This document shows positions 17,263-26,513 of a stretch of DNA of 64,000 bases, piece by piece. The notes below the pieces were generated by a model that saw nothing but the letters and a program-made list of their open reading frames with translations, was not told where the DNA came from and made no database searches. The position numbers and the translations under genes are program-made. How positions within the stretch are numbered: the stretch's first letter is position 1; each line of letters opens with the position of its first letter. The DNA comes from Cupriavidus sp. P-10 (GTDB taxonomy: Bacteria; Pseudomonadota; Gammaproteobacteria; Burkholderiales; Burkholderiaceae): contig NZ_AP025171.1 in assembly GCF_003402535.2 (NCBI RefSeq), positions 2,666,001-2,730,000 on the forward strand, in the 5' to 3' direction.

Positions 17263-18293
17263 CTACGCGAGTAAGCGCCCAGAGCCTGGAGCGCTGGACG
17301 TCTGCAGTGTTCGAATCGTGCGGCGTGGCGCCCGGGCAAGCCGCGCAGGCCGCCACCGCGCTGGTGCGCAGCGAGCTGCGCGGCTACAAGACCCATGGCA
17401 TGACGCGCGTGCCCTCGTATGTCGAGCGCCTGCGCGCCGGCGACTTCAATCCGCGCGCCGCGATGTCTCACCGCAGCTTCGCCGGCGGCATTGTGCTGGA
17501 CGCCGACGGCGCCATGGGCCAGATCGCCGGGCCGCATGCGGTGCGCCTTGGCCTGGAGGCGCTGGAATCGAGCGCATCCGTGCTGGTTGCGGTGCAGTCG
17601 TGCGGCCACCTCGGGGCACTGGGCATCCATGCGCTGCTGGCCGCCGAGGCGGGTGCCTTCTGCATGGTCGGACAACGCACCCCGCCCGTGCTGGGCATGG
17701 AGGGCTTCGCGCGCCCTGCCATCGGCCACAACCCCATCGCCTTCGGCTGCCCCCTGCCGGGCCATGCGCCGATCGTGTTCGACGTGGCCTGCAGCGTCGC
17801 CGCGCGCGGCCATATCCTGCTTGCCGCCCGCGAAGGCAAACCCATTCCCGAGGGCTGGGCGCTCGACGCCGAGGGCCAGCCGACCACCGATGCGCAGCGT
17901 GCGCTGGCCGGTTCGCTGCTGCCCACCGGGGGGCACAAGGGCATCGGCATCGCCATGATGGTGGAGTGCCTGGCCGGCGCCCTCGCCGCCACCGCCGACT
18001 CGCTCTCTCCCGAGCGCAACCACGTCGGCAGCGGCGGCGCCGTCGGCCGCCAGGGCGGCTTTGTCTGGCTCGTCAGGCCCGAAGCCTTCGCCGGCCAGGG
18101 CGTGTTCGCCGACTACATGGCCCATTGGAGCGGCAACTACCTTGCCGCCGGCGGCACCGACGCGAGGCTTCCGGGCCATCGCGGCGATGCCCTCGAGCGC
18201 GAAGGCCGCGAGGGCGGCATCACGCTGCCCGACGCCATCGGCCAGGAGCTGGCCGCGCTGGGCAGGCAACTCGCGATTCCGTTCCCGGCCTAG
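17259..18293 (+). CDS. Ldh_2-family (malate/L-lactate/sulfolactate) NAD(P)-dependent dehydrogenase
   Basis: The 344-residue product belongs to the malate/L-lactate dehydrogenase Ldh_2 (YlbC/ComC/DpkA) family. Visible are RSELRGYKTHGMTRVPSYVERL, the GAMGQIAGPHAVRLGLE segment, the VQSCGHLGALG region with the catalytic His, IGHNPIAFG and GGHKGIGIAMMVE. It would interconvert a 2-hydroxy acid and its 2-oxo acid, or reduce a cyclic imine. Coupling to the GntR gene by ATGA overlap ties it to the lyase. ComC, a sulfolactate dehydrogenase, is in this family, but so are many with other substrates. Confidence 0.9.
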   Translation: MTTRVSAQSLERWTSAVFESCGVAPGQAAQAATALVRSELRGYKTHGMTRVPSYVERLRAGDFNPRAAMSHRSFAGGIVLDADGAMGQIAGPHAVRLGLEALESSASVLVAVQSCGHLGALGIHALLAAEAGAFCMVGQRTPPVLGMEGFARPAIGHNPIAFGCPLPGHAPIVFDVACSVAARGHILLAAREGKPIPEGWALDAEGQPTTDAQRALAGSLLPTGGHKGIGIAMMVECLAGALAATADSLSPERNHVGSGGAVGRQGGFVWLVRPEAFAGQGVFADYMAHWSGNYLAAGGTDARLPGHRGDALEREGREGGITLPDAIGQELAALGRQLAIPFPA

Positions 18294-18382
18294 CCAGACA
18301 TCCACGACGACATCACAGATAACCGGGCTACCGGCAGACGCCGGCCGCCCCTACTCAACCCCACACTGGCTGATTCCGTCCT

Positions 18383-21300
18383 ATGAACGCTCCAATACTC
18401 CCTGATGCAGCCCGGAAGGCCATGGAAGCCGTGTCGATCGACGACAAGTACGCGCTGGAATCCGGCCGCGCCTACATGAGCGGCGTGCAGGCCCTGGTGC
18501 GGCTGCCGCTGCTGCAGCGGCGGCGCGACACCCTGGCCGGGCACAACACCGCCGCCTTCATTTCCGGCTACCGCGGCTCGCCCCTCGGCACCTATGACCA
18601 GGCCATGTGGCAGGCGAAGAAGTATCTCGCCGACAACCACGTCGTCTTCAAGCCCGGCGTCAACGAAGAGCTTGGTGTGACGGCCGTGTGGGGATCGCAG
18701 CAGCTCGACTTCGACGCGGCCAGCAAGAAGTACGACGGCGTATTCGGCATCTGGTACGGCAAGGGCCCCGGCGTCGACCGCAGCGGCGATGCGCTCAAGC
18801 ACGCCAACCTGGCCGGCACCTCGCGGCTGGGCGGCGTGATCGCGCTGGCCGGCGACGACCATGTGTCCAAGAGCAGCACGCTGGCGCACCAGAGCGACCA
18901 CACCCTGATCGCCTGCGGCCTGCCGGTGTTCTTCCCGTCCAACGTGCAGGACATCCTCGACCTGGGCGTGCATGCCTTCGCCATGAGCCGCTTCAGCGGC
19001 CTGTGGTCGGGCATGAAGACCGTGCAGGAGGTGGTGGAGTCCGGCGCCTCCGTCGTCACCGACTCCGACCGCGTCCGCATCCTGCTGCCGGAAGACTTCG
19101 CCATGCCCGAGGGCGGCCTGCATATCCGCTGGCCGGACGATCCGCTCGCGGCCGAGGCGCGCATGATGGAGTTCAAGTGGCCGGCGGCGCTCGCCTATGT
19201 GCGTGCCAACCGCCTGAACCGCAACGTGGTCGAGGGCCCCAGCGACCGGCTGGGCATCATCGCCAGCGGCAAGGCCTACAGCGATACGCGCCAGGCCCTG
19301 CTTGACCTCGGACTCGATGACGCCGCCTGCCGCGCGCTCGGCATCCGGGTCCACAAGGTCAGCGTGGTGTGGCCGCTGGAATCGCTCAGCGTGCGCGAGT
19401 TCGCGCACGGGCTGCGCGAAGTGCTGGTGGTGGAGGAAAAGCGCCCGCTCATCGAGCAGCAGCTCAAGGACGAGCTGTACCACTATCCCCCCGGGGCGCG
19501 CCCGGCCGTGTTCGGCAAGTACCACCACACCGACGGCGTGGGTGGCGAATGGAGCCACCCCAGGCCGGCCGAAGACTGGCTGCTGCGCGCCAAGGCCGAC
19601 CTGTCGCCGGCGCTGGTGGCCAAGGCCATCGCCCAGCGCCTCAGGCTGCTCGGCGTGCCGGCCGACGTGGCGGCGCGCATGGACGTGCGCCTGAAGGAAA
19701 TCGAGGCCAAGGAACGCGCCACCGCCCAGGGTGATTCGCGCGGCACCGACCGCCTGCCGTGGTTCTGCCCGGGCTGCCCGCACAACACCAGCACCCGCGT
19801 GCCGGAAGGCTCGGTCGCAACGGCCGGCATCGGCTGCCACGGCATGGTGGTGTGGATGGACCGCTCGACCTCCTCCTGGTCGCAGATGGGGGGCGAAGGC
19901 GTCCACTGGATGGGCCAGGCGCCGTTCAGCAAGCGCAACCACATGTTCGCCAACCTGGGCGACGGCACCTACAACCACTCTGGCCTGCTGGCGATACGCC
20001 AGTCCATCCATGCCGGCGTGAACATGACCTACAAGATCCTGTTCAACAGCGCCGTGGCGATGACCGGCGGCCAGCCGGTGGACGGGCAGCTTGACGTGCC
20101 GGCCATGTCGCGCGAGCTGGCCGCCGAGGGCGCCAGGCAGATCGTGGTGGTCACGGATGAACCGGACAAGTACAAGGGTGTCGCCAACCTGGCAACGGGC
20201 GTCACGGTGCGCCACCGCGACGAACTGGATGCCGTGCAGCGCGAACTGCGCGAAGTGAGCGGCGTCACGGCGATCATCTACGACCAGGCCTGCGCCACCA
20301 AGAAGCGGCGCGAGCGCAAGCGCGGCACCATGGCCGACCCGGCCCGGCGCGTGGTGATCAACGAGCTGGTTTGCGAAGGCTGCGGCGACTGCTCGGTGGA
20401 GAGCAACTGCCTGGCCGTGCAGCCGGTGGAGACCGAGTTTGGCCGCAAGCGCAAGGTCAACCAGGACACCTGCAACAAGGATTTTTCCTGCACCAAGGGC
20501 TTCTGCCCCAGCTTCGTCACCGTCGAGGGCGGCCAGCTCAGGAAGCCGTCGGCAGGCGGCAAGCGCCCTCCCGCCCCGGATGACATCCCGATGCCCGCGC
20601 TGCCCGACGCGGCGACGCCGCGGCGCATCGTCGTGGCGGGCATCGGCGGCACCGGCATCGTGACGATCGGCGGCGTGCTCGGCATGGCCGCGCACCTGGA
20701 AGGCAAAGGCGTCATCACCCAGGACGCCACCGGCATGGCACAGATGGGCGGTTCCACCTGGAGCCACATCCAGATTGCCGCCAGCCCGGATGCCCTGCAT
20801 GCCAGCCGCGTCGATATCGCCATGGCCGACCTGGTGATTGCCTGCGATACGGTGGTGGCGGCCAGCAAGGCGTCGCTTGCCGCCATGTCGCCGGAGCGCA
20901 CCTATGTCGTGCTCAACAGCCATGTCACCCCCACCGCCGCCTTTGTGCGCAATCCGGACTGGGACGCACAGGCCGGGGATGCCGTGGGCCGCATCGCGCA
21001 GGCTGTCGGCAATGGCCAGGTTGGCAGCTTTGACGCCGAACAGGTGGCAAAGGGCGTGATGGGCCAGTCCATCTACGCCAACCTGATGATGCTGGGCTAC
21101 GCCTGGCAGAAGGGCCGCGTGCCCCTGTCGCATGCCGCGCTGATGCGTGCAATCGAGCTCAACGGCGTGCAGGTGGACAGCAACAAGGCTGCCTTCGAAT
21201 GGGGCCGGATGTGCGCGCACGACATGTCGCGAGTGCCGGTGCGCGCCGCCGACGCACAGGTGATCCAGTTCGTGCGCAAGCTGCCGCTCGAGGAACTGGT

Positions 21301-21949
21301 GAAGCAGCACGCCGAGTTCCTGGCCGGTTACCAGAACCAGGCCTATGCGGCGCAGTACGAGTCGTTTGTCGGCCGCGTGAAGGCGGCGGAAGCGGTCGTG
21401 GGCGGCACCCGTCTGACTGAAGCCGTGGCGCGCTCGCTGTTCAAGCTGATGGCCTACAAGGACGAGTACGAAGTGGCCCGCCTGCACACCGGCGCCGCGT
21501 TCCGCAAGCAGATCGAGTCGATGTTCGAAGGCAAGGTCCGCCTGGTGCACCACCTCGCGCCGCCCATGTTCGCCAGGAAGAACCAGGACGGCCAGCCCGT
21601 CAAGGGCGCCTACGGTCCGTGGATGCGCACGGCCTTCGGTGTGCTGGCCCGTTTCCGGGGCCTGCGCGGCACGGCGCTCGATGTGTTCGGCTACACCGCC
21701 GAGCGCAAGGAAGAGCGCGCGCTGATCGCCGAATACCGCAGCTGCATCGAGGCACTGCTGCTGAAGCTGTCCGCGCAGAACCTGGACCTGGCGCTCGAGA
21801 TCGCGCGCCTGCCGATGGAGATCCGCGGCTATGGACACGTCAAGGCGCGCAACCTGGCCGCCGTCCGGACGCGCTGGGACCGGCTGATGGCGCAATGGGA
21901 GAGTGCCGGGATCCGGCATGAGGCAAGCAGGCCCGGCGTGGCTGCCTGA
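18383..21949 (+). CDS. Fused indolepyruvate-type 2-oxoacid:ferredoxin oxidoreductase (IorAB-like)
   Basis: The single 1188-residue chain holds all catalytic parts. They are an N-terminal pyrimidine-binding PFOR domain (GYRGSPLGTYDQAM near 55), a middle section with DHVSKSSTLAHQSDH, a C-terminal thiamine-diphosphate domain with FCPGCPHNTSTRVPEGS near 465 and GDGTYNHSG near 530, Cys-rich iron-sulfur segments (VCEGCGDCSVESNCLAVQ, then CNKDFSCTKGFCPSF), and a gamma domain (VVAGIGGTGIVTIGGVLG). It would oxidatively decarboxylate an aryl or branched 2-oxo acid to the acyl-CoA using ferredoxin. Such giant fusions are typical of aerobic proteobacteria. The gap to the Ldh_2 gene is 89 bases; same strand. 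Confidence 0.92.
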   Translation: MNAPILPDAARKAMEAVSIDDKYALESGRAYMSGVQALVRLPLLQRRRDTLAGHNTAAFISGYRGSPLGTYDQAMWQAKKYLADNHVVFKPGVNEELGVTAVWGSQQLDFDAASKKYDGVFGIWYGKGPGVDRSGDALKHANLAGTSRLGGVIALAGDDHVSKSSTLAHQSDHTLIACGLPVFFPSNVQDILDLGVHAFAMSRFSGLWSGMKTVQEVVESGASVVTDSDRVRILLPEDFAMPEGGLHIRWPDDPLAAEARMMEFKWPAALAYVRANRLNRNVVEGPSDRLGIIASGKAYSDTRQALLDLGLDDAACRALGIRVHKVSVVWPLESLSVREFAHGLREVLVVEEKRPLIEQQLKDELYHYPPGARPAVFGKYHHTDGVGGEWSHPRPAEDWLLRAKADLSPALVAKAIAQRLRLLGVPADVAARMDVRLKEIEAKERATAQGDSRGTDRLPWFCPGCPHNTSTRVPEGSVATAGIGCHGMVVWMDRSTSSWSQMGGEGVHWMGQAPFSKRNHMFANLGDGTYNHSGLLAIRQSIHAGVNMTYKILFNSAVAMTGGQPVDGQLDVPAMSRELAAEGARQIVVVTDEPDKYKGVANLATGVTVRHRDELDAVQRELREVSGVTAIIYDQACATKKRRERKRGTMADPARRVVINELVCEGCGDCSVESNCLAVQPVETEFGRKRKVNQDTCNKDFSCTKGFCPSFVTVEGGQLRKPSAGGKRPPAPDDIPMPALPDAATPRRIVVAGIGGTGIVTIGGVLGMAAHLEGKGVITQDATGMAQMGGSTWSHIQIAASPDALHASRVDIAMADLVIACDTVVAASKASLAAMSPERTYVVLNSHVTPTAAFVRNPDWDAQAGDAVGRIAQAVGNGQVGSFDAEQVAKGVMGQSIYANLMMLGYAWQKGRVPLSHAALMRAIELNGVQVDSNKAAFEWGRMCAHDMSRVPVRAADAQVIQFVRKLPLEELVKQHAEFLAGYQNQAYAAQYESFVGRVKAAEAVVGGTRLTEAVARSLFKLMAYKDEYEVARLHTGAAFRKQIESMFEGKVRLVHHLAPPMFARKNQDGQPVKGAYGPWMRTAFGVLARFRGLRGTALDVFGYTAERKEERALIAEYRSCIEALLLKLSAQNLDLALEIARLPMEIRGYGHVKARNLAAVRTRWDRLMAQWESAGIRHEASRPGVAA

Positions 21950-22022
21950 AGAGAAATGGTGTAGCGAAGCCCCGCCACATCGCTGCGCGGGGACCGTCAG
22001 AAGACAACGAGGAGACAAAACC

Positions 22023-23006
22023 ATGAAATCCGTACTGCACCGCGCCGGACACGCCCTGGGTGCCATCGCCCTCGCCGCCTGCGCCGCCAGCGCCCTGGCC
22101 CAGGGCGGCGGCTACCCGAACCGCCCTGTACGCATCATTGTGCCGTGGCCGGCTGGCGGTGGTGTCGATACCGTTACCCGCACCGTGGCCGAGAAGATGA
22201 CCGCGAGCCTCGGCCAGCAGTTCGTGGTCGACAACCGGCCGGGCGCCACCGGGAACATCGGCGCCGGCATGGGCGCCAAGTCCGTGCCGGACGGCTACAC
22301 GCTGCTGGTGGCCAGCGCGCCGATGGCCATCAATGCCAGCCTGCAGAAGAACCTGCCGTTCGACCTGGGCAAGGACTTCGCGCCGCTGGGCCTGATGGCG
22401 AGCTCGCCCTACATGCTGGTCGTCAATCCGTCGGTCGCCGGTTCGGTCAAGGAACTGGTGGCACGGGCGAAAGCCGAGCCCGGCAAGCTGAGCTATGCAT
22501 CGGTCGGACCCGGCACCCAGCAGAACGTGGTCAGCGAGGTCTTCAAGGAGATGGCCCACGTCAACATCGTCCACGCTCCCTACAAGGGCGGCCCCCAGGC
22601 CCTGACCGACATGGCCGGCGGCCATATCCAGATGATGTTCCATGGCGTGCCGGCGGTGATGCCGTTCGTGAAGGGCGGCCAGCTCAAGGGAATCGCCGTG
22701 GCAAGCAAGCAGCGCCTGCCGCTGTTCCCCGACATCCCGACCATGTCGGAGGCCGGCTTCCCGGGCATCGAGGCAAGCGAGTGGTACGGACTGGTGGCGC
22801 CGGCCGGCACGCCGAAGGAGATCGTCGCGCTGCTGGGCAAGGAAATCGAGAAGGCACTGAATGCGCCCGGCGTGCGCCAGCAACTGGCCAGCAAGGGCTA
22901 TGAGCCGGCGAACGGCAGCTCTCCGGACCAGTTCGCGACCTTCATGGCCGCCGAGCAGAAGAAATGGGCGCTGGCCATCAAGCAGACCGGCTTCCGGCTG
23001 GAATAG
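22023..23006 (+). CDS. Bug-family (TctC-like) periplasmic solute receptor
   Basis: The 327-residue product has a signal peptide (to about ASALAQG) and the Bug signature YPNRPVRIIVPWPAGGGVDTVTR followed by GQQFVVDNRPGATGNIGAG. Bug proteins bind carboxylic acids in the periplasm, usually in partnership with a TctAB or unknown permease; none is encoded here. It is probably the last gene of the uxaA-like operon and may bind its substrate acid. The ATG at 22023 has AACGAGGAGAC upstream. A GC hairpin follows the stop. Confidence 0.92.
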   Translation: MKSVLHRAGHALGAIALAACAASALAQGGGYPNRPVRIIVPWPAGGGVDTVTRTVAEKMTASLGQQFVVDNRPGATGNIGAGMGAKSVPDGYTLLVASAPMAINASLQKNLPFDLGKDFAPLGLMASSPYMLVVNPSVAGSVKELVARAKAEPGKLSYASVGPGTQQNVVSEVFKEMAHVNIVHAPYKGGPQALTDMAGGHIQMMFHGVPAVMPFVKGGQLKGIAVASKQRLPLFPDIPTMSEAGFPGIEASEWYGLVAPAGTPKEIVALLGKEIEKALNAPGVRQQLASKGYEPANGSSPDQFATFMAAEQKKWALAIKQTGFRLE

Positions 23007-23012
23007 TGCACT

Positions 23013-23034
23013 GGCGCCCCGCTTGCGGGGCGCC
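23013..23034. terminator. GC hairpin between convergent genes
   Basis: A perfect 10-bp stem (ggcgccccgc 23013-23022 with gcggggcgcc 23025-23034) with a 2-base loop follows the Bug gene and faces the LysR gene from the other strand. The T tract is weak (ccttgctc), so termination is likely but not certain. Confidence 0.6.
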
Positions 23035-23091
23035 GCACCCTTGCTCTCCTGACCGGGACGGGTCGCTTTCCAGGAAAATTGCCCGCTGCCC

Positions 23092-24006
23092 TCAAACCGG
23101 CTTTCCGAGCAACTTTTCGCGAGCGACCTCGACGACAAGGTCGCGCAGCCACTGGTGGGCAGGATCATGGCGGTAGCGCACATGCCAGGCCATCTCCACC
23201 GGGAATGTGCCCAGGTCGACCGGCGCGGCCAGTATCTTCAGCCGGGCATCGCGCGCCAGGTGGCGACAGATCATGCCGGGCAGCGTGGCGCAGTAGTCCG
23301 TCGCGGCGATGATTTCCGGAATGGCCAGGAAGTGCGTCACCGATATCGCGACCTCGCGCCGCAGGCCGTGGCGTTGGAGCACCTGGAACAGGCCCGCGCG
23401 CAAGCGGCCGGGCGGCAGCACGTTGACGTGCTTGAGCTGCTCATACTGCTTCTTTGAGATCCGCTTGTTGACTTGCGGATGGTCGGCGCGCAGCACGCAG
23501 GCCAGGCCATCTTCCATCACGGGCTGCACGACAAGGTTGTCCGGCGGGTCGATGATGCGGCCCAGCACCATCGCGGTCGCCCCGGATGTCACGCCCGTCT
23601 CCGCCAGGTCCGCCCCGAACGGCACCAACCGCAGCCGAATGCCCGGAGCGCGCTCGCGCAGCCGCGCGACGATGCCTGGCACCAGCACGAATTCGACGTA
23701 ACTGTTCGGCGCCAGTGTGAACAGGCGATCCGCCTTCTCCGGGTTGAAGCCCTGCTGGCCGAGCACCAGTTCGTCCAGGCGGGCGACAGCGGCGGCGATG
23801 CCGGGGGCCAGCGCTTCGGCCTTCTCGGTCGGCTGCATGCCGTACCGTTCACGGATGAACAACGGATCCTGCAGCATGTCGCGCAATCGACCCAGCGCGT
23901 TAGACAGCGCCGGCTGCGTCATCCCCAGCCGCTCGGCCGCGCGGGTGACGCTGCGCTCTTCCATGAGCGCGAGAAAGACGGGCAACAGGTTCAGGTCGTA
24001 GCGCAT
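23092..24006 (-). CDS. LysR-family transcriptional regulator
   Basis: The 304-residue product has a winged helix at residues 1-65 (MRYDLNLLPVFLALMEERSV, GMTQPALSNALGRLRDML) and a LysR substrate-binding domain resembling NodD/NahR/SyrM-type members (HVRYRHDPAHQWLRDLV at the end). It is divergent from the old-yellow-enzyme gene, 166 bases away, which it may regulate. Confidence 0.9.
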   Translation of the reverse strand: MRYDLNLLPVFLALMEERSVTRAAERLGMTQPALSNALGRLRDMLQDPLFIRERYGMQPTEKAEALAPGIAAAVARLDELVLGQQGFNPEKADRLFTLAPNSYVEFVLVPGIVARLRERAPGIRLRLVPFGADLAETGVTSGATAMVLGRIIDPPDNLVVQPVMEDGLACVLRADHPQVNKRISKKQYEQLKHVNVLPPGRLRAGLFQVLQRHGLRREVAISVTHFLAIPEIIAATDYCATLPGMICRHLARDARLKILAAPVDLGTFPVEMAWHVRYRHDPAHQWLRDLVVEVAREKLLGKPV

Positions 24007-24172
24007 GCAGTCATATTGCTGACGATATAACTTGAATTCAATAAATAAATTGGATCAATGCATCTCCGCCAAACATACTGCATTGCAACGAAGCGCTGCT
24101 GCGCCGGTCTTCCCGGCAGGCGGCAAGCCCCTCGCCTCACATTGCAAATGCCCTCAGCAAACCGGAGCTGCC

Positions 24173-25273
24173 ATGTCTTCTGAAGCCCTTTTCTCCCCTA
24201 CCCGCCTGGGTGCCATCGACGTCCGCAACCGAATCGCCATGGCGCCGCTCACGCGGTCGCGCGCAGGCATGGACGGCATCCAGACGCCGCTGGCCATCGA
24301 CTATTACGGGCAGCGCGCTTCCGCGGGATTGATCATCACCGAAGCCACCAACATCTCGCGCCAGGGCCGTGGCTACGCTTACACGCCCGGCCTCTACACC
24401 GATGCGCACGTGGCTGCCTGGGCACCCGTGACCAGGGCAGTCCATGCAGCCGGCGGCCGTATCGTGGTCCAGTTGTGGCACGTGGGGCGCATGTCGCACG
24501 TCAGCTTGCAGGAGGGTGGCACCGCGCCCGTAGCACCTTCCGCGCTCCAGGCCGGCGGCAACGTCTTCACCGAAGCGGGACACCTGCCGCCCTCCATGCC
24601 GCGAGAGCTAGCCACCGGGGAGATCGCCGGCATCCTGGAGGACTACCGACAGGCTGCACGCCGCGCGAAGGATGCAGGCTTCGATGGCGTGGAAGTGCAT
24701 GCGGCCAATGGCTATCTGCTGGAGCAATTCCTGCGCGACAGCACCAACCATCGCGAAGACCGCTACGGCGGCTCCATTGAAAACCGCGCCCGCTTTCCGT
24801 TAGAAGTGGTTGAAGCCGTTGCGGACGTCTGGGGCGCCGATCGCGTGGGGCTCCGCCTTTCGCCGCTCTCCACCGCAATCGGCGACACGCCGCTGGACAG
24901 CACGCCGATGGAAACGCATAACTACCTGGCTCGCCGACTCGGCGAGATGGGGTTGGCCTACCTGCATGTCGTGGAAGGACAACTGCACGGCGGTAACGAC
25001 GGAAACGGCGGAAGCGGCGCCGGCCTGTTTGATGCGCAGGCGCTTCGCGCGGCATTCCGCGGTGCCTACATTGCCAACAATGGCTATGACCGGCAGCGCG
25101 CGCTGGACGCCACCGCTTCGGGTCACGCGGATATGATCGCCTTCGGCAAGCCCTTCATTGGAAACCCCGACCTCGTCGAGCGGTTGCGGCTGGAGGCTCC
25201 CCTGCATGACGCCCCGGTGGCCACATACTTCGGTGGCGGCGCGCAGGGCTACACCGAGTTCGCACGCACGTAG
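24173..25273 (+). CDS. Old yellow enzyme-family NADH:flavin oxidoreductase (NemA-like)
   Basis: The 366-residue product is an FMN-binding TIM-barrel ene-reductase. Landmarks are MAPLTRSRA near residue 23, QLWHVGRMSH near 100, the substrate-binding pair in EVHAANGYLLEQFLRD (H-x-x-N) near 180, then DRYGGSIENR and ADMIAFGKPFIGNPDL at the C-terminus. It reduces activated C=C bonds of enones, N-ethylmaleimide or nitrate esters. The start at 24173 follows ACCGGAG; the frame upstream to 24032 lacks homologous sequence. A LysR gene is divergent on one side and another LysR gene converges from the right. Confidence 0.93.
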   Translation: MSSEALFSPTRLGAIDVRNRIAMAPLTRSRAGMDGIQTPLAIDYYGQRASAGLIITEATNISRQGRGYAYTPGLYTDAHVAAWAPVTRAVHAAGGRIVVQLWHVGRMSHVSLQEGGTAPVAPSALQAGGNVFTEAGHLPPSMPRELATGEIAGILEDYRQAARRAKDAGFDGVEVHAANGYLLEQFLRDSTNHREDRYGGSIENRARFPLEVVEAVADVWGADRVGLRLSPLSTAIGDTPLDSTPMETHNYLARRLGEMGLAYLHVVEGQLHGGNDGNGGSGAGLFDAQALRAAFRGAYIANNGYDRQRALDATASGHADMIAFGKPFIGNPDLVERLRLEAPLHDAPVATYFGGGAQGYTEFART

Positions 25274-25364
25274 CCGCACACACGGAAGCCGGCCACCAGC
25301 CACCTCGCACATTACGTCGGGGTGGACTGGCCAGCCCGGCGTGGCTCCCATTCCAGCCAGGCCC

Positions 25365-26267
25365 CTATTCCGAAAACAGTTCGATGAACTCGTTGCGCAG
25401 CCACTGATTCGCAGGATCGCGATGATACCGGGCATGCCAGAAAAGATTGATCTGGATAGCCGGCAGCGCGAACGGATGGTTGACATACCTGAGCCCGAAG
25501 TACTTGGCACATCGTTCCGCAAACGTCCAGGTTACGGTGGCGACCAGGTCCGTGGTGGCAATGATGTCCGCCAGTGCCACGAAATGCGGGACGCGCAAGC
25601 GGATGCTCCGCTGTACGCCGCCCTTGGCAAGGATCTCGTCGACCCGGGCATGGCCCGTGCCTGCCGCCGTGACCACGACATGCTCCGCGGCTTCGAAGTC
25701 CCGCATGCTGACCTTCTTCTTGTCCATCGCGTGGCCGGGGCGGAACAGGCAGACGTATCGCTGGCGAAACAGGCGCCGCTGAAAGAATTCCGTACTGAGT
25801 TCAGGCAGGTGGCCGACAGCGAGGTCGATCCTCCCCTGGCTCATCTCGGCCGGCAGGTCGACCGCCGTATTGCGCACCGTGGTCACCGTCACGCCTGGCG
25901 CACGTTGCCCAAGCGCACCCATCAGCGGCGGAATGAAGTGGACCTCGCCGATATCGGTCATGGCGATCCGGAATGCGCGTTCGCTGCGCAAGGGATCGAA
26001 TGTCATCTTGCGACTGAGCGTTGCCTGCAGCGACTCCAGCGCCTGGCCAACCGGCTCGGCCAGTTCCTGTGCAAGTGGTGTCGGCAGCATTCCCTTGCTG
26101 CTCCGTACAAACAGTTGGTCACCCAGCAGGGTGCGCAGCCGCGCCAACGCATTGCTGACGGCCGGCTGGCTCAGGTTCATGGCCCTGGCCGTTCCGGAAA
26201 CGGTTCCCTGCCGCAGTAACTGATCGAACACGACGAGCAGGTTCAGGTCGACGTCCCTCAATTCCAT
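25365..26267 (-). CDS. NahR/NagR-like LysR transcriptional regulator
   Basis: The 300-residue product closely follows the NahR/NagR pattern. MELRDVDLNLLVVFDQLL begins the winged helix, LSQPAVSNALARLRTLLGDQLFVR is the recognition part, and AMTDIGEVHFIPPLM begins the inducer domain. INLFWHARYHRDPANQWLR lies near the end. NahR is known to respond to salicylate. It is transcribed divergently from the NagGH-like oxygenase genes, whose start is 246 bases away, so it is their likely activator. The inverted repeat ATAG-N8-CTAT at 26301-26316 is a candidate site. Confidence 0.92.
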   Translation of the reverse strand: MELRDVDLNLLVVFDQLLRQGTVSGTARAMNLSQPAVSNALARLRTLLGDQLFVRSSKGMLPTPLAQELAEPVGQALESLQATLSRKMTFDPLRSERAFRIAMTDIGEVHFIPPLMGALGQRAPGVTVTTVRNTAVDLPAEMSQGRIDLAVGHLPELSTEFFQRRLFRQRYVCLFRPGHAMDKKKVSMRDFEAAEHVVVTAAGTGHARVDEILAKGGVQRSIRLRVPHFVALADIIATTDLVATVTWTFAERCAKYFGLRYVNHPFALPAIQINLFWHARYHRDPANQWLRNEFIELFSE

Positions 26268-26300
26268 CGCGCGCCTTTATTGATTTCGTGAATATCGACT

Positions 26301-26316
26301 ATAGCCGGGATTCTAT
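26301..26316. promoter_or_regulatory. Candidate LysR-type binding site (ATAG-N8-CTAT)
   Basis: A perfect 4-base inverted repeat with an 8-base spacer lies 34 bases before the NahR-like gene start and about 200 bases before the oxygenase gene. Its position fits control of both divergent genes. LysR boxes generally have T-N11-A in such a setting. It is based on pattern only. Confidence 0.4.
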
Positions 26317-26513
26317 TGGCTTATTGAGGTCGATGTCCGATGATCCTTTCCATACGAAAATACAGACGGAGACGCCCCATGAATCTCGCCCGCCTCTGGC
26401 AATAGCCCGCGCCAGGGAATCCCTCCCTGCCTGAAGTCAGCCCAAGCACACAGACGTCGCACAGGCCCACCGGGCCCGCGCGCGGACTCCGTTCGCACCT
26501 TTGGAAACCCGCC

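Noticed and set aside
18290..22066. 1258-codon open frame on the minus strand
   Set aside because: It is the antisense shadow of the IorAB-like gene, which has clear motifs on the plus strand.
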